This document shows, one piece after another, positions 33,134 to 37,601 of a stretch of DNA of 37,601 nt. Origin of the DNA: [Zimmermannella] alba NBRC 15616 (GTDB lineage Bacteria > Actinomycetota > Actinomycetes > Actinomycetales > Microbacteriaceae); the NCBI RefSeq assembly GCF_001570905.1, contig NZ_BCSO01000016.1, positions 1 through 37,601 on the forward strand. The letters run 5' to 3'. How positions within the stretch are numbered: position 1 is the first letter of the stretch; every line of letters starts with the position of its first letter. The notes beneath the pieces were generated by a model, which did not search any database, had not been told where the DNA came from, and was given only the letters and a program-made list of their open reading frames with translations. The position numbers and the translations under genes are program-made.

Positions 33134-34432
33134 ATGCGCGAGCAGCCCGATACGCGAGCCATCGACGTTGTGGGCGGCCGCAGTACTCAGCGCACGCCGC
33201 AGCATCGGCTCGTTACCGTCCTCGGGCCCGCATTCGTCGCCGCCGTTGCCTACGTTGATCCGGGCAACTTCGCTGCGAACTTCGCGGCCGGTGCCGAACA
33301 CGGCACGCTTCTGCTGTGGGTGCTCATCAGCGTCAACCTCGCCGCCTGTGTCGTACAGTTTCTCGCCGCGAAACTCGGCTATGTCACGGCGCGATCCATT
33401 TCTGAGCTCGTCGGCGAACGCCTCGGCCCGATCGGACGCTGGCTCTTTTGGCTGCAGGCCACCCTCGTCGTGATCGCCACGGACATCGCCGAGGTGATCG
33501 GCGGCGCGGTCGGGTTGTACCTGCTGGTCGGCCTCCCGCTCCCGATCGGCGGCGTCGTGACCGGTGTCGCCTCGCTCGCGCTACTCCTCGTCCACACACG
33601 CTGGGGTCAGGAAGCGTTCGAGCGGATGATTCTTGTGCTGCTCCTGCTCATCCCGATGGGATTCCTCGCCGGGCTCGTGCTGCATCCGCCGATGCCCGAC
33701 GAGCTGCTTGCGGGGCTCGTGCCCCGCTTTGCGGGCGTGGACACGGTGCTCCTCGCCGTGGCCATGCTCGGTGCGACGGTCATGCCGCACGTCATCTACC
33801 TGCACTCGACGATGGCGCGCGACCGCCGCGAGGCGGGGCGCGCACGTGAAGTGGATGCCGAGGCTGAAGCGCAGCGCGTGCGCCGCTTCCTTTCCCTCAC
33901 GCGCGTGGATGTCGGGCTCGCGATGGCGGTCGCTGGCAGCATCAACTGCTCGATGCTCATCCTGGCCGCCAGCGCCATGCGTGGTTCACCCGAAGCCGCA
34001 AGCCTCGAGGGCATCTTCCGCTCGCTCTCGGACGGTATCGCGCCGTGGGTGGCTGTGCTCTTCGCGCTCGGCCTCACGATCTCCGGGTTCGCGTCCACTG
34101 CCGTCGGCGGTCAGGCGGGTGCCAGCGTCATGGATGGACTCCTCCCGCGCGATCTTCCGCTCGTGTGGCGTCGCGTGATCGTCATCGCCCCGGCAGTCGT
34201 GCTCCTCATGCTCATCCCGGAGCCGACGGGGCTGCTCGTGCTCTCGCAGGCGCTGCTTGCCTTCGGCATCCCCTTCGCCCTCATCCCGCTCGTCGTCTTC
34301 ACAAACTCGAGCCGGGTCATGGGCGAGTACCGGAATGGGCCGATCCTTCGAGCGATCGCGTGGGCGATTGCCGTGGTGGTCGTCCTCGTCGACCTCGCAC
34401 TTGTGGTGATGTCGGCGCTCGGCGTCGGCTAA
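33134..34432 (+). CDS. mntH: NRAMP-family divalent metal transporter
   Basis: This 432-residue, 11-helix proton-coupled importer takes up Mn2+ (and Fe2+). The helix 1 metal-site motif AYVDPGNFAANFAAGAEHG is intact with DPGNF at residues 42-46. The helix 6 metal motif is LGATVMPHVIYLHSTMARD (canonical MPH followed by LHS). ATG at 33134 has gaaggag upstream. It provides a second metal uptake route beside the anchored-repeat ABC system. It is divergent from the Nudix gene and convergent with decaying small genes. Confidence 0.93.
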   Translation: MREQPDTRAIDVVGGRSTQRTPQHRLVTVLGPAFVAAVAYVDPGNFAANFAAGAEHGTLLLWVLISVNLAACVVQFLAAKLGYVTARSISELVGERLGPIGRWLFWLQATLVVIATDIAEVIGGAVGLYLLVGLPLPIGGVVTGVASLALLLVHTRWGQEAFERMILVLLLLIPMGFLAGLVLHPPMPDELLAGLVPRFAGVDTVLLAVAMLGATVMPHVIYLHSTMARDRREAGRAREVDAEAEAQRVRRFLSLTRVDVGLAMAVAGSINCSMLILAASAMRGSPEAASLEGIFRSLSDGIAPWVAVLFALGLTISGFASTAVGGQAGASVMDGLLPRDLPLVWRRVIVIAPAVVLLMLIPEPTGLLVLSQALLAFGIPFALIPLVVFTNSSRVMGEYRNGPILRAIAWAIAVVVVLVDLALVVMSALGVG

Positions 34433-34497
34433 CGGCCGACTGGGCGCGCAGCCTGCGGCCTCTTCGGCTGGCGGTGGTCGTTTCACCTGTCGGCAGC

Positions 34498-34746
34498 TCA
34501 ACCATTGGTAGCCACACGCGCCCATTCGCAAAGGCATCGCCCTGTACCCAGCCCCCGAAGACGATCGAGCCGTCCACTCGGATGCTCAAACACCTCGACG
34601 TGCGGGTCCGTGATGTCGAGGAACGTCAGGACGCCCACGACCACGGCATTCACGAGGCCAGCAAGACCGAGCCACGTGAGCGTGTGCGACAGCGGGCGCA
34701 AAGGTCGCTGTGGCGTGGGAATTGGTGCTGCTGCTGGTGCGCTTAT
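34498..34746 (-). pseudogene. decayed small membrane protein gene
   Basis: The frame reads SAPAAAPIPTPQRPLRPL, then one membrane helix (LTWLGLAGLVNAVVVGVLTFL) and DITDPHVEVFEHP. Its expected ATG overlapping the previous stop is now ATA (34746-34744), so the start is lost. After FEHP a frameshift is likely, because the better coding signal continues in the next frame as DGSIVFGGWVQGDAFANGRV. I do not recognise the family. Confidence 0.5.
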
Positions 34747-35227
34747 GTTGTCTGCCCTCCACTGCGACGGCGGTTGATGATCCAGAGGATGACCCCCCCA
34801 CATGCAGCGCGAGGACGCCGAGGGTGATGACGCCGAAGCCGAGCACGAGGCCAGGCACATTCGTTAGGTCGGGGCTAGCGAGGACGTCTGCCGGGTCACC
34901 CACCGCGAAGAAGGTGTCCGGGCAGGAGACATTGAGCACCAGGTCGTCCTTGCCGGGTTCGATCGTGCCGACCATATACCAGCTCTGCCCGTCGAGGACG
35001 ATCTTCCCGGAACGGGTCATGGACGTCGGCACGTGCTGCCCGTCCTGGTTGGTGGTCGTACACGAGGGATGCTGCGTCTGATCGGCAACGTAGATGCCGA
35101 CTTCCGAGGCGAAACTGTAGTGGGTGCCGCTCACCTGGTACGTCGTGAACTGTGCGGATTCTGGTGAGCGCTCGCCTACGGATCCTGCGACCACCGCGAA
35201 GAGGACCATGCCAAGCCCGGTGATCAC
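34743..35227 (-). pseudogene. probable decayed membrane-anchored protein
   Basis: From GTG 35227 the frame gives one helix (MITGLGMVLFAVVAGSVG), an external domain (SGTHYSFASEVGIYVADQ, LNVSCPDTFFAVGDPAD) and a second helix (GLVLGFGVITLGVLALHV). The frame then breaks at a run of seven C on the plus strand (34793-34799). One more base would restore ILWIINRRRSGGQTT and a TAA at 34743. Upstream, GKALTICGA continues the coding signal past the GTG to an in-frame TGA at 35257-35255 preceded by SRRRAARR, suggesting a lost N-terminus. The two-cysteine external domain between helices recalls small actinobacterial envelope proteins of unknown function. Confidence 0.55.
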
Positions 35228-35431
35228 CGCGCCGCAGATGGTCAGGGCCTTGCCTCAGCGGCGGGCGGCGCGACGACGGGAAGGTGCACCCGTGGGTGCC
35301 TCACGACGCGGTGCCCTTTCTCACGGCGGCTCCTGTCTGCGCTGCTACCGCGTGGATGTGGCGGGAAGCGAGGAAGTCCCCAACTCACGTGAAGGAACGC
35401 CTCACACCAGCTCATCGTTGTGACCCGAAAC

Positions 35432-35468
35432 GACGAAGGGCCCAGGAAAACACTCCTGAACCCTTCGT
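35432..35468 (-). terminator. terminator of tRNA-Lys
   Basis: An 8-bp stem acgaaggg/cccttcgt (35432-35439 with 35461-35468) with an inner cagga/tcctg pairing lies just downstream of the tRNA on its strand and is followed by cgtttcg. Confidence 0.65.
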
Positions 35469-35474
35469 TCGCGG

Positions 35475-35547
35475 TGGGCCCAGTGGGGCTCGAACCCACG
35501 ACCCGCGGATTAAAAGTCCGATGCTCTACCAACTGAGCTATAGGCCC
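35475..35547 (-). tRNA. tRNA-Lys (anticodon UUU)
   Basis: The minus strand folds as a complete cloverleaf: a 7-bp acceptor (GGGCCTA with TGGGCCC, one G-U), a D-arm AGCTCAGTTGGTAGAGC, the anticodon loop CTTTTAA reading UUU, and T-arm GTGGGTTCGAGCCCCAC. The discriminator base is A and CCA is not encoded. A TACGCT -10 box lies at 35575-35570 on the same strand. Confidence 0.97.
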
Positions 35548-35580
35548 TGACCGACTAACGGCCTCGTCTAGCGTACAGGT

Positions 35581-36390
35581 CTAGCGGCGGTGCGATGCTC
35601 GGGAGCTGTTGTCCTCGTCATCGTCGCGAAGCGTGTCGATCGCGATCGTGCCAAGATCGTCGTCGTCATCATCAATGTCGTCGCTGTCGAGATCGAGCGC
35701 CGGCGCAGACGCCACGGTTGCCCGACGCGGAGCGGGACGACCGGTGCCAATCTCGCCATCACCGTCGAGGCCAACGCCAACGAGGTCTTCGATCGTGCCT
35801 TCCTCAGGTTCCGTGGCACGGCTCGCCAGGACGCGCTTCGGGAAGCGGGTCTTCGCCTGCTGCCACCAGAGGTGACCGAAGACACTGGCCGCGATCGCGA
35901 GGAGGAGGGCGATCCACGGCCCAATGAGGATAAGTGGCTGCCCGTTCGCAGCATCCGAGCGCAGGAACGCAAAGAGGAACAGCCACACCGTGCCGATGAC
36001 ACTCGAGACACCGAGGAGTCGGATGTGCTTGCCGAGCATCAACGCAGGACGGATCGCCCGCACCACGAGCGCAATGATGAGGAGCACTGTGGGGAGCGTC
36101 GAGAACAGGCCAAAGAGCGCATTGCCGACGAGGCTGAACTGGGTGGCCTTGCCGAGCTCGCCGAGCGAGACGCCGACGAAGAGCAGCTGCCACATGGAGA
36201 GGTGGTCGATGACCCGTGAGAGTGGCGGCTCCGCGTTCCACCAGGGCAGCAGGCTTGCGATGATGAGACCCGCGGCGAGGGCAGCGGCGAGGATGCGGCC
36301 GCCGGTGGTCGCGGGACGCGGCGAGGCGCTGCGTTCCGAGGCTGCCGCGCGGGCTGCGCGACGGGTTCGGGGAGACTCGTTCATGGGCAC
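35581..36390 (-). CDS. polytopic membrane protein with acidic C-terminus
   Basis: This 269-residue protein has a basic Ala/Arg-rich N-terminus, about five membrane helices (around residues 32-50, 70-90, 100-120, 135-155 and 160-182), and a C-terminal cytoplasmic tail ending in a poly-Asp stretch (DSDDIDDDDDDLGTIAID). I recognise no functional motif. The GTG at 36390 is chosen because TATGGT lies exactly 6 nt upstream (leaderless geometry); the ATG two codons later at 36384 is the alternative. The tail resembles that of the PerM-like protein only in acidity. Confidence 0.75.
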   Translation of the reverse strand: MPMNESPRTRRAARAAASERSASPRPATTGGRILAAALAAGLIIASLLPWWNAEPPLSRVIDHLSMWQLLFVGVSLGELGKATQFSLVGNALFGLFSTLPTVLLIIALVVRAIRPALMLGKHIRLLGVSSVIGTVWLFLFAFLRSDAANGQPLILIGPWIALLLAIAASVFGHLWWQQAKTRFPKRVLASRATEPEEGTIEDLVGVGLDGDGEIGTGRPAPRRATVASAPALDLDSDDIDDDDDDLGTIAIDTLRDDDEDNSSRASHRR

Positions 36391-36507
36391 CCGGACACCA
36401 TAGCTGCCAAGGATGACCGATCGGTTGGGGCGCACCACATCCGCGTGCGTTCGCATTTCTCACCGAAAGCGCGCACACTGGATGCCGCCCAATGACGAAG
36501 GAGTGGC

Positions 36508-37170
36508 GTGACCGAACGATTCCACCGGCCGATGCGTGTGCCCGCGGAAGCATTTGACGCTTTCGTGGGTGGCGCCGACCCGGCGGTGTCGAGTCGCGTT
36601 GCCCACGACACGGCCGCTGCGCTGTTGCACCGTATCCGTGGCGGGAGCGACCCGGCCGCTGTGGAGCGGCTCGTCGCCTACACAGATGACCGCGGGATCG
36701 ACGAGTTCGCGGAGCTGTGGTCGAAGGCTGCGGCGCATTCACTGCCGGGTGCGCTCTGGCGCTTGTATGTCATCCGAGCCGCCGTTCGACATGACGCGGA
36801 TGGCGCGGCGTATCTCTTTGAGCTCGGCGTGCAGGACGACGCGAGCGTCAACCCGGCGATTGCCGGCGCCCCGACGCCGAGCGGGCCGCGGGAGCTGGAA
36901 CTCCTCATCGACGAGATCCTCCGTGGCGCGTTCGTGGGCGACTTTGAGCTGGCGCTTGAACGGGCGGCCGCGTTCTGCCGGATCATGTCCCGCGGAGCGC
37001 TCGAGACGGCATCCCGCCAGGAACGTTCGGAAGTCGTGGATTGGGATGCGTGGCGTAGCGCGAGCGGCGTTGCGGGGGAGCGGGACACGCTTCGTGCTGC
37101 GCGCTACCTCGAGTATGCGGATGATCTTCACCACGCCGCCCGCCGCTGGGCCCGCGGCGAGCTCGACTAG
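36508..37170 (+). CDS. conserved actinobacterial hypothetical protein
   Basis: This 220-residue soluble, mostly helical protein begins MTERFHRPMRVPAEAFDAFV and contains SLPGALWRLYVIRAAV and ELLIDEILRGAFVGDFELAL. It has no recognised catalytic motif or membrane segment. Proteins like this are common in Actinobacteria, sometimes carrying an RNA polymerase annotation that the sequence does not justify. GTG at 36508 has gaaggag at 36497-36503. It is divergent from the membrane protein upstream and is followed by the repeat and small-RNA region. Confidence 0.75.
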   Translation: MTERFHRPMRVPAEAFDAFVGGADPAVSSRVAHDTAAALLHRIRGGSDPAAVERLVAYTDDRGIDEFAELWSKAAAHSLPGALWRLYVIRAAVRHDADGAAYLFELGVQDDASVNPAIAGAPTPSGPRELELLIDEILRGAFVGDFELALERAAAFCRIMSRGALETASRQERSEVVDWDAWRSASGVAGERDTLRAARYLEYADDLHHAARRWARGELD

Positions 37171-37231
37171 ACTCGGCCAGCCAGGCCCCGCGTATCCCAT
37201 CTCCATCCCTATCCCACCCACCACACACGGT

Positions 37232-37287
37232 TCAGGTCGCAGTTTCGACCTCAGGTGGCGCGACCTAGGGTCGAAAGTGCGACCTGA
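37232..37287. repeat. imperfect palindrome (repeat family copy 2)
   Basis: A 56-bp relative of the palindrome at 4122-4181, with arms starting tcaggtcgcagtttcgacc and four mismatched pairs. It lies 61 bp after the stop of the hypothetical gene. Confidence 0.85.
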
Positions 37288-37358
37288 GTGTGGGGAGGGG
37301 GTGGTTGGGAACGTGCGCGAGGGAGACATGGCGGAATGGGATGGGGGCGACGCGCGCC

Positions 37359-37386
37359 TTGACGGATGGGCTGTGATCGTTAGACT
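37359..37386 (+). promoter_or_regulatory. consensus promoter of small RNA
   Basis: TTGACG (37359-37364), 16 nt, then TAGACT (37381-37386) form the strongest promoter in the window. Transcription would start near 37393. Confidence 0.7.
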
Positions 37387-37392
37387 CGTGCA

Positions 37393-37476
37393 GGCCGGGC
37401 CGCAGTAACCCCGGGCTCCAACTTCTGCCGCTACGAGCGGCCACTCGCCGAGAGGCGTTCTGCGGTCCGGCTTTTT
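37393..37476 (+). ncRNA. candidate structured small RNA or attenuator leader with intrinsic terminator
   Basis: The roughly 84-nt transcript is closed by a 12-bp stem gccgggccgcag/ctgcggtccggc (37394-37405 with 37460-37471, one G-U) followed by five T, a classic terminator. Inside are two small hairpins, gccgct-acg-agcggc and cgcc-gaga-ggcg. No open reading frame of note is present. It may be a stand-alone small RNA or a terminated leader of a gene beyond the window edge. It lies between two copies of the 60-bp palindrome. Confidence 0.6.
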
Positions 37477-37534
37477 CGCGCCCAAGAGCGCCGCGCTCCA
37501 CGACCTTCCCCGCCGACGCGCACACCTCATCTCT

Positions 37535-37598
37535 CCGCTCAGGTCGCAGTTTCGACCTCAGGTGGCGCGACCTAGGGTCGAAACTGCGACCTGAGCGG
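37535..37598. repeat. imperfect palindrome (repeat family copy 3)
   Basis: This 64-bp palindrome has 32-bp arms and three mismatched pairs. Its outer part is identical to the copy at 4122-4181 (gctcaggtcgcagtttcgac). The inner changes (tcaggtggcg) are shared with copy 2, so copies 2 and 3 are closest relatives. Confidence 0.85.
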
Positions 37599-37601
37599 GG
37601 G

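Noticed and set aside
37416-37456. Guanidine-II (mini-ykkC) riboswitch in the terminal small RNA
   Set aside because: One hairpin has an acg-type loop, but the second loop is gaga and the paired ACGR-loop requirement is not met.
37393-37476. Bacterial SRP RNA
   Set aside because: The universally conserved ggaag tetraloop and receptor region is absent.

Overview
The window is a high-GC actinobacterial chromosome segment, most likely Microbacteriaceae or a close relative. The grounds are GC-rich third positions, GTG starts, the order sucC-sucD-perM-like-purN-purH shared with other Actinomycetota (the same block is Rv0951-Rv0957 in Mycobacterium tuberculosis), the anchored-repeat ABC transporter locus, and repeated start codons lying 6-7 nt after a -10 box (leaderless transcription). 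No phage, IS element, CRISPR array or rRNA was seen.

Layout. 1-8.5 kb: TCA-cycle sucCD, a PerM-like membrane protein, purN-purH, a four-helix membrane domain fused to a dimethylargininase (DDAH), and a convergent GNAT acetyltransferase. 8.6-15.0 kb: a five-gene operon behind a promoter filled by a Zur/Fur-like operator. It encodes two surface-anchored repeat proteins, a ZnuA-like lipoprotein with an inserted repeat domain, an ABC ATPase and an ABC-3 permease. 15.0-19.8 kb: a ParA/MinD-like ATPase with a long acidic Pro/Ala-rich linker, then two extremely acidic proteins built of DxDGDG calcium-binding-type repeats and lacking signal peptides. 19.8-24.5 kb: a TrpE(G) fusion broken by one extra G, convergent purU, and an MFS exporter. 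24.5-27.5 kb: a decayed gene beside its intact homologue, two hairpins, and a small gene coupled to the tail of a probably truncated ORF. 27.5-30 kb: a ZTP riboswitch followed by glyA-folD. 30-37.2 kb: a galactokinase-family gene, a DEAD-box helicase remnant, a Nudix-NYN fusion divergent from an Mn2+/NRAMP transporter, two decaying small membrane genes, tRNA-Lys(UUU), a membrane protein and a conserved hypothetical. 37.2-37.6 kb: two copies of a 60-bp palindrome (a third is at 4.12 kb) around a probable small RNA with a consensus promoter and an intrinsic terminator.

How the genes fit together. Five enzymes bear on 10-formyl-tetrahydrofolate: PurN and PurH consume it for purines, PurU hydrolyses it, and GlyA and FolD supply it. 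The ZTP riboswitch before glyA senses Z nucleotides, which build up when PurH lacks that cofactor. Metal homeostasis is the second theme, through the metal-type ABC locus and MntH. The least explained parts are the anchored-repeat locus, the DxDGDG protein pair next to the ParA-like ATPase, the membrane-tethered DDAH and the terminal small RNA. At least five genes are broken, so either this chromosome is losing genes or some G-run frameshifts are sequencing errors.
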